Shown in pieces: positions 1-13,237 of a stretch of 64,000 bases of DNA. The translations under genes and the position numbers were made by a program. The stretch spans positions 395,394-459,393 of the forward strand of contig SIJG01000052.1 in the NCBI GenBank assembly GCA_023374025.1, read 5' to 3'. Under the pieces are notes generated by a model. It did no database searches. It saw only the letters and a program-made list of their open reading frames with translations, and was not told where the DNA came from. Numbering within the stretch: position 1 is the first letter of the stretch; every line of letters starts with the position of its first letter. This DNA comes from Heterodera schachtii (Eukaryota; Nematoda; Chromadorea; Rhabditida; Heteroderidae).

Positions 1-1071
1 CGCCAATAGCCAAAAATCCGTCGGCAACAACCGCTGCTGCCTTGACCATAAAATGATAATGAAATTTTAGCCGGCTGCTTGTCATGAAAAGAGCCAAAAT
101 TTTGGAAACCCTTCCCCTTTTCTTGGTCAGTCAATTAAGAAATAACGGTGCCTAGAAAGGCGCGATGAATGACATTAAAAGTTAATTATAGATTTATTCA
201 ATGCCAACATTTTGGTTTGGGAAGGCCGTAGGAATTCCCGACTCGGCCCGGTCTTTATCAACTCAAATATAAAAAAATTAATATAATTTCAATGCTTTTT
301 GATTTTACATTAATTTATTTTTGAAAATTTAAAGATGAAGCTTTGGTAACTCTAATAAATAGTACTTCAATTGACGGAACTGAAAATCACCTTAAGTTAA
401 CAAATGCGAAGAATGAGTCGATAGAAAGGAGGGACCCATCGACAAATAACAACCAATGAAAGAAAACATTCGTTTTGAAAACAAATTATTTAATCTTGTC
501 ATCACTAACGTAAGGGATGCCAAGTGTATAGAAATCCATTTTTTAATGTTCATATTTGTGTTAGGTCCATTTTTATTTCTATTTCTGGCATTTTTCCAAA
601 AAAAGCCTTTGTTAGAACGGCACCCATCAGGTAAATTCGCCTTTTTGAATGCTTACTACTGCAAAAATTTCCGAAAAAGTCATTCATTTATGAAAGATTC
701 TTTACATTTAGCATTTACTGACACAATTGTCATCCTTAGTGATGACAAAGAATTCAAATGAAGGATTGGCAAAAACATGAAATGTGGGAAAATCGAAGAA
801 GTTTTGTTGAATGTTTATAAAATTTATATGCAAAATGGCATTCCGAAGATTTTGGCGAAATGGGCTTTTGCTTTCTAGGCGAGAGATAATGGAGAAATGG
901 AAAAGAGAAGGAAGGGTCAACAAAACTCAGTTCTTCATTTTAATTCAAATTTTGATTATTTTCGGATTAAGTTTTACCATGTCGTTTTTTGCAAATCAAA
1001 AATTCGCATCCGTTATAAAATTCGTTGAGTCTAAGCTAATTTAATTTCGTCAAAAATTGTCTTAATAATTT
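1..1071. other. Left flank, no gene assigned
   Basis: Composition here is closer to ordinary genic DNA than in the rest of the window, with GC-richer patches near 220-255 and 840-915. Short open frames exist (456-761 and 811-1044 on the plus strand), but they are leucine/phenylalanine-rich, lack recognisable motifs and look like chance frames. The stretch directly precedes the gene remnant at 1072 and may contain further decayed exons of that gene, which I cannot delimit. Confidence 0.4.
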
Positions 1072-1583
1072 GCGTACAATGTGCCAAAGGTGTTCAAATG
1101 TTGGTTGGACAAGGAGAATTTGGCGTCGAAAGTTGAAGCATTCAAACGGTGCTTCGATTCATTTATTGGTATTTTAGTCAATTTTTCCATGTTTTAGGCT
1201 TTTGCCTCGGCTTCACCTCCTTCCAATTTCATCGTTTCCGTTTGGTTTCATTGGACTTTTGCTGACTCTGTTGTACCCTTCGATCTGACCAACGAATTGG
1301 CTCGGGAACAATTGCTGTTGAAAAGAACTGCTGATGATAACTATAGCGATCGTTTTCTGTTGGTCCGTTGTCCAATTGCGCGAGACGAAAGAAATGGGCA
1401 AAATGGGAAAAGGAAGCAATTGATTGTGATTTGCAAATTTATGATCGGTGGAATCAAATTGAGATTCAAATTAATAAAAAGCGTGTAATCGGGGACGGCT
1501 CAGTGAATGAATGCTTATTCAAAAATTCGAGATTATTGTGTTTCTGTTTTTAGGCTTCTCAACGCAACTCCTGGCCCAAGTGA
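1072..1583 (+). pseudogene. Decayed multi-exon gene remnant, F-box-associated-family-like
   Basis: Three coding-like blocks lie in order on the plus strand. Block A (1072-1168) reads ...VPKVFKCWLDKENLASKVEAF.... Block B (1198-1502) starts AFASASPPSNFIVSVWF and runs through LLVRCPIARDE; it then needs a one-base frame change near 1385-1392 to continue as KWAKWEKEAIDCDL...YDRWNQIEIQI. Block C (1554-1583 or slightly longer) follows a GT...AG gap of 51 bp. The gap between A and B is GT...AG but only 29 bp, and its phase does not join the two frames. From memory, the pattern LLVRCPI-RDE-W-WEKEAI resembles an expanded family of plant-parasitic cyst nematodes often annotated as F-box proteins. That assignment is a recollection, not a search. 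The frame change in an A-run, the phase clash and the missing N-terminal half point to a pseudogene. A sequencing error in the A-run is the alternative. Confidence 0.5.
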
Positions 1584-2776
1584 TCAGCAGAAGTGAATGA
1601 ATGATTTGTTGAGAAGTGATCCACCGATTTGAATTAAGGAATTTAAATGAATTTTGACGTGCTCATAAAAATGTTCTTTTTCTGATCAACTTGGATTGTG
1701 TTATGCCATTAGGATATTTTCTGGTTTTCTGCATAAACCACTAACAATTGACCAAAATTCAAAATAGTCATATTTAATAATTTCTAACACAAGGCCAGCC
1801 TCGGCATTTTGCCAATTGCCAAACGCTTTCACTCCCCCGCCAATGTTTCTGTGTTTTTTCTTCGATATTCCATTTTTCACAGTTTTTTAATTGCTGAAAA
1901 ATCATTTCATTTAAATCGCTTATTGGACTATTTGAATTCGAATTAGTCCTGGCATTTTTTGTGCAGCATTGATGAGTTGGAAAATTTTGTGGAAAAATTT
2001 GTTAACACATTGTTCTCCCAAATAAAAAACTAGCTAAAATATTTGAATTTGAATAATTCGAATTTAAAAATGTTGGACAAAGTGATGACAACAAAAAATT
2101 TTGTGGTGATGAAGATGATTTTCAACAGGAGACAATTGAAAACCGTCGTTTGGCACCGCATTGGATGTGTTTGAGGCGGGGGAGGGAGAAGGGGAAGGGA
2201 AAGGGTGGCACTGCCCGGCCAGAGAGTGCCCGAGACTATCGAATTGCATTGCCACAACACGGACCAGTATTGGAACAGTCAGAGCTTTCCGACATCCCGG
2301 TTTGGTGTTGGTCGGTGGATGATGGGGCTAAAGTATTGTTAAAAAAGGTTTGCCAATAAAAAGGTAAGCAGAATGCAATTTTATTAATATTACAACACGA
2401 AAGAATTAAATAAAATTTATTTTAAGGGTATTTTTATTATTATTAAACTTTTTGCCCCTTTCCTCCGGGATGAATTGGTGAAAATGTTGAAAAAAAGAAA
2501 GAACGGTTGATTAAAGTGACGATGGATAAATAAATGTTTAAAGTATTTAATTAGCCAAATTACTTGTGCATTTCAATTAATTTAATAAACTCAGCAAATG
2601 CAACTGTAAAGTAAATGATAAAAATAACTTTTTGCAAGAACAAAAACAACCAAACTATTTATTTTTTAAAATTCTATTTTTGTTAATTTTCCCTCAATTC
2701 GACATAATCAATTTTACTTTTTCTTTCGCTGCATTTTATTTCTCACAAAATATTATTAAATTGATTACTCTTTTTT
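1584..2776. other. Intergenic stretch with a G-rich patch
   Basis: No gene is recognised. Positions 2160-2340 are distinctly G-rich (a purine run of GGGGGAGGGAGAAGGGG type near 2178-2205), followed by an ordinary-composition segment. Open frames across it on both strands (2030-2260 minus, 2150-2359 plus) have no recognisable domain. It may be a fragment of a lost exon or a simple purine tract. Confidence 0.35.
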
Positions 2777-2944
2777 ATGGCAAACTCCTCCGCCAGTTTG
2801 CTGCTTCTGTTCGTTTATCGCTTGTATCTTCACATTCTTCGGTCGAAAAGTCGAAAGGAGGCGTCGGCAACGGAAGCACGGACTGATTGGTCATTGGTAA
2901 AATATCCATTCATTCATCCAATGTATTTTGGTTTAGTAAAATAA
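2777..2944 (+). CDS. Possible small ORF or first exon with a hydrophobic N-terminus
   Basis: An ATG at 2777 opens a 55-codon frame beginning MANSSASLLLLFVYRLYLHI, followed by a basic/polar stretch (RSKSRKEASATEART), and ends at TAA 2942-2944. The first 20 residues form a leucine-rich hydrophobic segment that could be a signal peptide or membrane anchor. Base composition (about 2780-2890) is much richer in G and C than the flanks. A GT donor-like GTAAAATA follows the codon for the WSL segment near 2897, so the real coding part could be a first exon spliced to something downstream, though I find no convincing partner. No family is recognised. It may equally be a chance frame or a remnant. Confidence 0.25.
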   Translation: MANSSASLLLLFVYRLYLHILRSKSRKEASATEARTDWSLVKYPFIHPMYFGLVK

Positions 2945-5900
2945 TTTAACATTTTATTATATAAATTGTGAAAAATGTTGGTAAGTCTTACGGCTTTGAT
3001 TGCTTTAATTTAATTTACATTTCAAATGTGACGGTGTCATTTTCTCATTATCACAATCCATATTTTTCTCTCTTCTTGTAGGTAGTCCGAGTGTTTTGTA
3101 AACTTTTACTCATATTTTTTTAAAGTAACATTTGAACTAATATATTAATTTTGCTAAATATACCTTGAAATCTAGTATTTCTTTTCTGATTCAGGCTGTA
3201 GATAGATGTTATTATATGAAAGTTAGGTGGTAATTAATGTTTTTATTTAAAAAATCAGAGATAAATTTTTTTATTTCCTATTCATTTTTTATACTTATGA
3301 TAAAAAAACAGCATATATTATTTATATTTATTTTCTTTCAATTATTATTATAATATTTAAAGCTCGATTTTGCTATTAGTTTTTTACGGTGTTCATCTTC
3401 TTGCTACGAGCCCGTTGATTTTTCTTTTTGCATTTTCCGACGAACTGTCCCATGATTTTGACGATGATTTAGATTTATATTAACTTTAGTATTCAGTTAA
3501 GTTATTCTTTCCGCTTTTTTCGCATCATTTATTTTCCTAAGCAATTTACTAAAAAAACAAACCCCGGTAAAAAAATTTAATCATTTTTATTTTCTGTAAT
3601 CGTGTTATTTCCAGGGTCATTTTTTATAAGGTAAATATAAAAATATTATTTTCAACTCAACGATATTCAATTGCTATGAATCATAATTTTGCGCTTTTAT
3701 TTATTTATTATTTTTATATTGTTATAATTTTTGTGAAATTATTTTTGTAATTTTTCATTATTTAAATATAATACCTTTTGTTTATACTCACTCATTCAAA
3801 TATTTTGATTCAATTCTCGCTCATGTTGAATAAAAAATTAATTAACATGTAATTGCCTTTATAATTGTGGAAATTTTTGGCTCTGAATTTGCTTAATTCA
3901 ATTTAGGAAATTTTAAATTAAGTTTTTACTTTCTTCTCCATTAAGTTACCTGGTTAATTATAGTATTTTAATGGAAAAAAATTAAAATCCGCTTTTTAAA
4001 TATTTTCTAATTTGAAAATTAATCAATAGCTTTTTCTTTCTTCATTTGTAAGGCTTTACTTGTTGTGATGCAATAAATTTAAGGCTTTATTGGTTCCCAT
4101 TCTTGCTCGAGATAATCTTATTACATAGTTGGCAGGTTCCATTACAAAATTTGTACAATTTTTTATTAAAAAAACTATATAGTTAAATTTAAATTAAAAA
4201 AGGATATTTTTTAATTTTTATTTATCAAATTCTGATTGATTTCATTTTTATATTTAAAAAAGGAAAATTACAATGAAATCGGATAAAATTATAATGCCGA
4301 AAATTGCCTTATTTTTTGTATTCTCTCTTTGTTTCAGTTAATTTTTAGTGCAAATTTTTGATGTTTTCAAAAATATTAATTTAAAATCATGTTTTAAAAT
4401 TAAAAATAATTAAATAGAATATACATTAATTTAAGATAACAAACAAGTTGGAATAGCTAATAAAAAAAATTTCTCTAAGTCTTGTCATCTTTCTTTTCTT
4501 GGTTTTCTTCTAACTTTCAAGATCAAAACCAAAAAAAATAATTTTATATTTAATATTTGCTTTTAATGTATTTTATTGATTTTAAATAATAAGTTTTTTC
4601 ATTTGAGTAAAACTTTAATTGTGTGAAATTTTTAATGTCGTCCCTGCGTTAATTATTTTCCTATAATGTTAATAAATTTTTTGGTTTTTTAGTTTTATTG
4701 TAATTAAAAATAGTCGTGAGGCGACCAAAAAGAAAAAAGAAGACGATTTATTATAATATGCATTCTGCAATTCAAGTCTGTAATTAAATTAATATTTTTG
4801 ATTATTTTTCTAATATTTTCCATTAAAGAGCTGTTGAAGATTTTGAATGTCCGACAATAGGCTCGGTCTTTCAGCACTCGAACATCTGGACTCATGTTTG
4901 GATTTTTGATTTTGGTCGGTTTTATTTTGATTTATTCTTATTTGTTTTAAAATGGCTGGTATATTTGTAATTAAATGTTTGGATTATTAGTTAATTTTAT
5001 TTAATTTGAACTCATTATCCAACATAAATAAATATTTTTTCATTTAAAATATCTGGTTAGAATAAACATTATTTACTGAAATGATAAAAACATTGTCTTT
5101 GGTCAAATTTCTTTCATGTATTTAGAATTTATTATCTTCTAATATTTCATTCCACCAAAATAAAAAATAATTTATTTATTTATTAATTAATTTTGCTTTT
5201 ATTAAGCTAATAAATCAGTTCCTTTATTAAAGGGTTAGTTATATTTTATTATTATTTTTTGTTCTAGTTTAATTTTTAGATTAATTGCTTCAAGCCCAAA
5301 TATTGATTGTTTTCAGATACTATGTAGACAAATTATTGTATCCGACCCACTGGAATAACCATTCATCGATTCACATGGAATTGTGAATATGTAGTATATT
5401 TATAAAATTTTTAATAGTTAGTTAGTTTCAATTCTTCTCTTGCGCAAGTGAATTGTGCGTCGGATTGTGTGTTTCTGAGTTTGGATTATTTCATAAACAA
5501 GGACGGAATATTTAGAATAATTAATTTCAGTTCAAAATATTTTTAATTGTTAGTTTTAATTAAATAGTTTATTTTAAAAAAAGTACTTATCTCAGTTTAA
5601 TTATTTGCTTAATCCTCTCGATAACATTACTCCTTTTGTTAAAAACTCTCACGTTACTGGCTTTCCCTTCTTTATTTAAGCATTTTTTAAATTGTACCGT
5701 AATATTATTTTTGTATGTTTTTACTATTTAACTCTTGTGTTTGACTCAATTACTAAGTTTTCAGAAGGATTTTTAAAATTTAATTTTAACTTATATGATA
5801 AAAGTATTTTTTTAAACAAAAAAAGATACAATTTTATAAATCACTTGTTTCAAATTACATTCTTTTATATTAACTTTTTAATGAAATTAAAACAATTATT

Positions 5901-8087
5901 TTTGTTTCTTGTAGTTTCCTTTTCGTGAATTTTCATTATATTTTTTATATGTTAATAAAATGAAAATCTTTGCTTTAGGTTTAAAAATTTCTGACGTGTT
6001 ATTTTTTATTTTCATTTTTACAACTTAGAATTGCTTGTATTTTATCTTATGGCTTATATATCACATACAATAAATTAATTCTGAATTTTTTACAAAAGAT
6101 TCTTGATGTTTTTTTGCTTCATATTTTTTTGCAGATTCTCTTTATTCAAAAAGCTGTTTAATTCATTTTTTAATGTTTTTTTTACAAAATAAGAATCTAT
6201 TTGTGGAATTCCTAAAAAAATGCATGTATACTGCTCTGGCCTCCATATTTTAGCACATTATATTTTTGCATTTAATGTAGCTTTTAATTTTTATTTAATA
6301 TCAACATTTAAGTTAGTTTTTAAGAATTAGTTTTTGAAGAAATTATTTAATTCATAATATATATAGTATAGAAGCAATTTTAAAATATTGCAAATATAAT
6401 GTATATTCTTTTTCTAATAATATAGCATTTATTATTATTATTTTATAAAATAGTGAATTTTTTTTAATCTATAGTTTTTATATTTGATATTTTATCATTT
6501 ATGCCATTTTATCAAAAATCAAAGATATTAAAAAGTAAATTTATGTTCATTTTATGAAATGCAGCATTTTTGAAAACTTTAATATAAGTCAAACCCCGTG
6601 TTTCAATATTTTTAATTTAATTCTCTTGAACTAGCGTGTCCAATGTAGGTCTTTCATAATCGATGACCTTGAAATTTATTTTCCTTATCTAACAAAATAA
6701 TTTCGCTTTTTTTTCTTTATTCGTTAATAAGAAAAATTTATTTAATATAAAAAGTTGCATATTTCAAATAAAAATTAAATTTTAGTTAAATTTCTTTTGT
6801 TTAAAGAATAATTCATATCTGAATACAATTTCTCGTCAATTCTGCTTGTTAAATACGCAAAAAGGCAATGCAAGGCAATGCATAATTATGCATTTTGCTA
6901 GTTTTTTAACGCTTTTAATAAAATTATTGTCAAAAAATTTGATAATTCAAAAATTGTTTTAAAATTTGAACATAAATTGTTTTTATTTTATTACAATAAT
7001 TGCATTTACCTTTTTGAACATATTTCAAAATGTTTTGTATGTTGTTTTAGTTAGCAATATGTCTAACCAAGTTTTAATTTATATTTTAGACATTTACAAT
7101 TAAAATATTTTCTAATAATGATTAGTGTTTTTCGATGCAAATTAAAGGTAGTGTAGTTTTTGTTTTTTTTACAAAATTTAAATTAATTTATTTGAATTAC
7201 GTTTTTCTTTTGCTATTATATGCTTATATTTTTCAATTTTAAAATTAATTTTTATTAATTATATGAATTTAATACGCCCTTTTTTAAACCTTGAATATCA
7301 TAAATACTAAACACTTATTTTATCGAAGTCAGAAATTTTTATTTTTCAAAAATTTTGTTGTTATTTTATTTATGATTAAGGATAAATGAATTTATCAATA
7401 ATTTATTTTTAATCTAATTGATTTGTTTTTTATTTACTTTTTTGAAATCAAATCAAAACCTGGGGTATTCTATTTTATATTGCTATAGTTTTTATTGGTG
7501 TATAATTTTTTATATTTTAAATGTTTTGTTTAATTGTTGTTAAAATATTAAATTTTTATTTTATAATGAATTTGAATGTAAAGGGAAAATTGTAATTTAT
7601 AAAATAAAATTTAATCGCTCTGCATTTTTAATAATCTTCCCTTCGTTAATTGTTTCTTATTTAAATTTTAATACATCGATTTGTTTATTACATTATTTTT
7701 AATTTATTTTTGAAAAGATTTTTTCTAATGAATGTGCATGTATTAATGTTTGTTTTTCTTAATTGTTATTAATCATATTATAAAAAATAATTGCGTAATA
7801 ATATTTAATTTTTATTTTATTGATGAGATTAATGTTCGTCAACTCTTTACTTAAATCTGAAGACAATTTAATCAACAAAAAAATGCTTTTTGTGCAGTTG
7901 AAGATTGAAGTTTTTACTATAATTTAATGTTTTAATTGTTATTATCATGGTTTTGACGTTGGACGCGACTTTTTAATACATTCGACTTTTTTTATCCCAA
8001 AAGGTACTGTTTTCTAAATTATTTTAAAATTTTTGGTAATAATTTATCTTAAACAACCTCTTTAGTGGTCATGTGAATATGTTCTTT

Positions 8088-8172
8088 AGAGATTCTCGGG
8101 GTCGCTGACAATGAGCGCGAATCAGACAGACATCCATTTCGCCCAATTTCGAACCCCGGACCCGATTTCGAA
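8088..8172. repeat. GC-richer island, probable repeat fragment
   Basis: An isolated island in the AT desert contains GATTCTCGGGGTCGCTGA and, about 50 bp later, the near-repeated phrases TTTCGAACCCCGGACCCG and ATTTCGAAC. No frame through it is coding-like. Islands of this kind elsewhere in the window are transposon pieces, so I treat it as a fragment of unknown type. Confidence 0.3.
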
Positions 8173-9693
8173 CATAAAATAGACATGTTTTTCAAAATTC
8201 ACATTTATGCAACTTCATTTCATAAAAAACAGCGGAATATGGTTATTTACATGGATAAAACTGAAAGACATGCTAATATTATAAAAGTCACAAGACACTT
8301 TCGTATCATTTTGTTACATAAATGCACAATTTTGCAATAAATTTAAATTTCGAATTTTTGTTCGAATTCGTGTCCTTGTTCGAATTTAGGCTGTGTTTCA
8401 AATAAATAGTAGCGTTATAGAGAGCACAAATGTGATCCGTGCCAATCTAATAATTAAAATTAATGCTGACAATTTTTGAGATGGCTTTAATTTAGGGATA
8501 AAATTTTGCAATAACGTGCCACGTTATCCGTATTATAAGTTACGACTTTGAATGTTCAGTAAGAATATCAAATTAAACAAGTATGATAAAAAGTATTTTT
8601 TAAAGAAGAAACGATATTCAAATATTTTTAATTTAATTTTTTTCATTGTTTATTTTTTATGGGCAATTAAACAATTATAATTTTGCATAAATTTTTCTTC
8701 TTTGGTTGACCTTATGGCACAAATTTATAGAATTATTATAGTTAGTTATTCTTTAGTATCGTTGACTTAATAAATTCGAATTGTCTATTATTCCATAATT
8801 AATTAATATTAATTGTAAAATTACACTTTTCTGTGTTCCATAAAATCCGCACACAATAATGCTTATAATTTATAAAATTTTAAAATGAATCCTTTTTGGT
8901 AATTTTACATTGTAAAAATACAATAAAATAATAAAGCCTTTTTGTTCATGATATTTATTGATAATTTTATCTTTATAACAGAAAATAATATGTTTTTCTT
9001 TTTTATTTTTTATCCTTTCTTTCTTTGTGTCATGCTTAAATGTTTTTATGGCATATGATTTTATAAAAATAATTATCCAGCCAAATATAGTTATTTTATA
9101 TTATCATTTCAAATTACGACTTTATTAATACGTTTCAGTTTTTTATATTAAAATACCTTTTATAGGCAGCTGAAGAAAAATTTGAAGAAATACCAAAAAT
9201 TAATTTATTTATTTTTCTCTTTTTTATCAATTTTTAATATTTTGTGTATTGTTATCATAATTATTTTCCAATGGTATTGATGTAATGCTTATAAATAAAA
9301 TTCAGCACTTGTTTTCATTTCCCATTATTTTTTTACTATCTAAATATTTCATTCCAATTTTTTTTATATTGCAACAGTTTTTTAGTTTTGTTTATTTTCA
9401 ATTTTCAATTGCATGAATCCATAACAATGTAAAAAAAAATTATTTAGAATTTTGCGTCATTTTGCCTGAATTTATTACTTCAGTATTTCACATTGATTTA
9501 TTCCTATAGCATTTTATTTTAACATTTAGCAATTATTCATAAAATTTTTATAATCGTGTTCGTTGATGTCCCTTTTTTGCATCCGGAATGGGTTTTTCAA
9601 AGAACAAAAATTTTAGATTTAAGAATAATCATGTAAAATATTTTAAAACATTTTCATTTACTTATTTTTGGTTTTAACATTATAATATTTTCC

Positions 9694-9840
9694 TGATGTA
9701 AAGCAATGGGAAAATAACCTTTGCAATTTAAATTTTGATTTTAAAACATATCATAAGCAATTTACTGATGCAATTCATATAATTTTTGATAAATTTATTT
9801 TTATTTATTCATAAAATAAGAACTTTGGTATAATTTATTT
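9694..9840 (+). repeat. Dispersed repeat, copy 1
   Basis: The segment beginning AAAGCAATGGGAAAATAACC and continuing through TTTACTGATGCAATT reappears in the same orientation at about 31360-31500 with small insertions and substitutions. It has no coding character. Confidence 0.6.
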
Positions 9841-12035
9841 ATCCCTGCAAAAGTTGGTGAGTTTCTTATAGTTTTGCAAAAAACGTTTGAATTTTTTTAA
9901 GAGGAGGTAAAATTGATTTTTTCGTTCTTTTAGTATCCCTGCAAAGATTGCTGAAATCTGATCACTTTATAAAAAAAAATGGAAAATTCAGAATTTCGAA
10001 AAAAAAATTTAAAACAAATAGGGGCTGAAATATTTTCAGGTAAAGTTAGTCCTGTACCATGGAATATACCTATAAAATATGGTGCGATTATATTATTTAT
10101 AAAAAGGATTCACTTAAAATGTTGATTAATGCCTGTGTTTTTAATGGCCTATATTCAATTTTTTTCAATAATAATATTTTTAATATTAATATTTAATCCG
10201 ATGTATTTCCGAACCTTAAATCAAAGAAGTTTTCTTTTATTTAAATTGTTGTTATGGTATATTCCTGAGTTAATTACTTATTTTTTAATTATTAAGTTTA
10301 ATTTTCTTTTTTAATATTTTTAATTGATGTGAAAAACCATACCAATTGATATAATAAAAAACATGAATATAGGTTCACTCAAAAGTTAATTATTTATTAC
10401 TTGATAATTGGTGGCAATAAATTCAGTTTCTGCATTGCGGTAATAAAGCAGTGACTGTGTAAAGCTAGGACGGTTATATAAAAAATACTATCTATTGCCT
10501 TATAAATATGAAGATAGCGTTTTTTTCAGAAGAATATAAATCGCGCCTTCTTTAATTAATCAATTTTTTATTTATTTTTCTTTAATTTTTGGTCATTTGT
10601 TGTTAAATGAAATTTGTTTATTAAATTAATTTCCAGATTCTTGATGAATAATAGCATAATTTTATTTTCTTGTCTTTCCACAGATATATATATCGTTTAA
10701 CTTTTATTTGTAGTTGTGAAAACTTATATTATGAAGCGCGTTTTTTGAATAAACACTAAAATACTACAATTTTTTGTTTTATTTTAAAATTTATTTTGTA
10801 TATTTTTTTCACATTTTGTCTATTTTTGCGTTGTTTGACTCTTGCCTTTTATGCTTTCTCGACCTTTTGAGTTTACTCTGTTTATAGCATTTTGAGCGAA
10901 AAGACTGGCAAGTTATGGCCTGTTCTCCCATATTTTTTATTCGGTTCAATAAGTTGTGTTTTTTTATTCAAATTCCTTTTTTCTTATTATTTTTTAATTG
11001 AGATATTTAAATATAAACTTGCTATTTAGGATAAAAATTCATTGAATGTGTATAATAACTTTACACATCCTCCGAGATGCACCACTCCTTGTACAATCCA
11101 TATTTGTTCTTTATTTCTTTTGATAAAATTTTTGTTTAATCATGAGGGCAATATTATGTAAAATGGCCGCGGCAATTATGAATATGACAATGTTTTTATA
11201 AAAGATTGATTTTTTATTAGTCAAAAATATTACATAAAAATTAAAATAACCTGATATATATTTGTTTGTTATAACATTTGACTTTTTTTTAATCATTAAC
11301 TTCTCTTGAGATGTTCAATCCTTCTTGGTTTCATTTGAGTAGATCTTTTATAAAGTTTTATACCCGCAACTCAAAATCATTAAATTATTACTCAATTCGA
11401 AATTTTAATTCTATTTGCTAACAATTGCACTATTTGTGAAATAAATTAAATGGTATTTATCAATCGCTTTTTTTATTAAAATTTTTTTTTTGTAATTCTT
11501 CTACAGTGACATTATAGCCTTGCATATATTTTAATAATTTAGTAAATATTTTTAATCCTTTACAAATATCTCAAAATTGTGAAAAGAAATAATATTTTTA
11601 TATCTATTAAATAATATAGCAATTTTCTTTTAGGTTAAATATTAATTTTTCTTTTTTTAATTGTTCATTTAATGTTAAGCTTCCAGACTGCAATGGATTT
11701 ATATTTAGCTTTTTTTCTTCACGGACAATGAATGCCATAGCCTTAGCCAAACAGTTGAAAAATACATAATAATTTGATTTATTATTTTTAATTTTTATTT
11801 ATCTCTTTTATTGTTCATTTGAATTGACAAGTTTTGTTAATGGGTTACGATTTTTTTCGTTATTAAATTATTATTTTTAATCCTGTATTAATTTTTTAGA
11901 ACTTTTTAATTCGTTTTACTTTACATTTGTTTTAATCTTGAAATGCATCGGTTTTTCTTTTATAAAAGCATCAAAATTTGTAATTAATTAGTAATATTAT
12001 TATACTTCCGCATTAAATATTTAATATATAATGTT

Positions 12036-12632
12036 TAGGGATCGTTTTTTATGTAAGAAAAATCGCGAAATATGTAAATAAAATATGTATAAAAAATGCT
12101 AAAATATGTAAGTAATATGTATAAAAAACCCAAAATATGTACCAAATATGTAAATAAAACTTTTTTTAATGGTTATTTTTTTGGAAAAAAATCTTAGTAA
12201 AGGGTGAAACAGGCACAAAATGCCTTAAAAATTACCTAAGTTGGCTTAGAATCACTTTTTATTATTTTAAAAATTATTTTTGATATTTCATTTTTTGAAA
12301 AAAAAAACAGATTTTTTGGTGTACATTTTCAAAAAAAAATTTTTTTTTAATTTTCTACAAAAAAATTTCTATAAATTCTCAAAAATCATCTAAATATGTA
12401 AAAAAATGCAAATATGTACGAAAATTACAAAATATGTTCGAAAAAGTCCTAAATATGTATAAAAATATGTACATATGTAATATGTAGAAAAATCCCAAAA
12501 TATGTAAAAAAATATGTAAATAAAAGTCCAAACTTTTGTTCGCAAACACAAAAAAGAAAGTGTTTTTCCTACTATTTAGAGCATGGAGAAGCCAGGAAAA
12601 AAAATATGTATTTACATAAAAAACGATCCCTA
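12036..12632. mobile_element. hAT-like non-autonomous element filled with ATATGTA repeats
   Basis: A 597-bp element bounded by perfect 21-bp terminal inverted repeats: TAGGGATCGTTTTTTATG... at 12036-12056 and its reverse complement at 12612-12632. The flanking octamers are ATAATGTT (12028-12035) and ATAATTTT (12633-12640), identical at 7 of 8 positions, consistent with an 8-bp target duplication. The interior has no ORF. It is dominated by many copies of AAATATGTA and variants, the same ATGTAA motif that closes the terminal repeat. TIRs beginning TAGGG with an 8-bp duplication are typical of the hAT superfamily; the iterated motif would match hAT subterminal transposase-binding repeats. No transposase is encoded, so it would depend on one in trans. 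A TA-flanked Tc1/mariner-type MITE is the main alternative. Confidence 0.7.
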
Positions 12633-13018
12633 ATAATTTTTAATGTTTTCATTTTTTACATTCTCTTGTTTTTAAAGTTTCTATCTGTTTAGGGATCACA
12701 GAAGTAATTTTAAATTGTACCTTTTAAATTTGTTATTTTTTTGTGAACTTTTTCTTTAAACGTTAGACAATTTATTAGATTTTAGGTATTTCCAGCTAAA
12801 TGACATCTCCTCTTTATTTTATTTCATATAAAAAATAAACATTTTTTCATATTTACTATATCTTTCTGAAGAAATATTTTCGTATGTCTTGGAATAAAAT
12901 CATAATTTTTAAAAAAGTTGATTGTTTTTATTTATAAATATTATTTTTTAAATTTATATATTTTATAATTTATTGCTAATTATTTTCATTTAAGAAAAAT
13001 TATGCTAACCATATGTAT
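12633..13018. other. AT-rich spacer
   Basis: No gene is seen. A lone TAGGGATCACAG at about 12690 resembles the terminus of the preceding element but has no partner. Confidence 0.4.
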
Positions 13019-13175
13019 CAGGGGTGTGATTTGTCTCAGAAAAGACGAGAGCGAGAGTTTGGCGAGAGGCGAGAGTCCCCAAAAAGACGAGAGCGAGAGT
13101 TTGGCGAGAGTCCCTCAAAACACGAGAGTTTACCGAGAGGCGAGAGTCCCCAAAAAGACAAGAGGCGAGAGTTTT
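13019..13175. repeat. CGAGAG minisatellite beginning at a hAT-like terminus
   Basis: About 3.5 imperfect units of roughly 35-42 bp are built from GACGAGAGCGAGAG, TTTGGCGAGAG and GCGAGAGTCCCC. Directly before the array stands CAGGGGTGTGATTTG at 13019, which has the form of a hAT terminal sequence. I find no matching right end, so this may be the truncated left end of an element whose subterminal motif expanded. Two overlapping open frames through it (13002-13232 and 13013-13237) are products of the repeat, rich in Glu/Ser/Arg, and not genes. Confidence 0.6.
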
Positions 13176-13237
13176 TCAATTTTTTCTGTAGCCTTATTTT
13201 TTTATTTAAAAAACTTCAAAATCGTATATTAAATTAG

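Larger units (their letters stand above)
2945..12035. other. T-rich, AT-rich desert
   Basis: About 9 kb of low-complexity A/T sequence with T exceeding A on this strand (in the sample 7381-7440 I count 34 T, 19 A, 4 G and 3 C). No coding block is supported. The AUG-initiated frames at 5692-5928 and 10129-10314 are Phe/Leu/Ile/Asn-rich and track the base composition. A GC-richer patch sits at 8088-8172. A segment at 9694-9840 is repeated near 31360-31500. Confidence 0.6.

Noticed and set aside
456..1044. Open frames 456-761 and 811-1044 on the plus strand
   Set aside because: Low-complexity, hydrophobic composition, no domain, no start context and no supporting neighbour. Treated as chance frames in the flank.
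5692..5928. 78-codon frame in the T-rich desert
   Set aside because: Residues are almost only Phe, Leu, Ile, Asn, Lys and Tyr, as expected from translating T/A-rich DNA. The same applies to 10129-10314 and 11111-11296.
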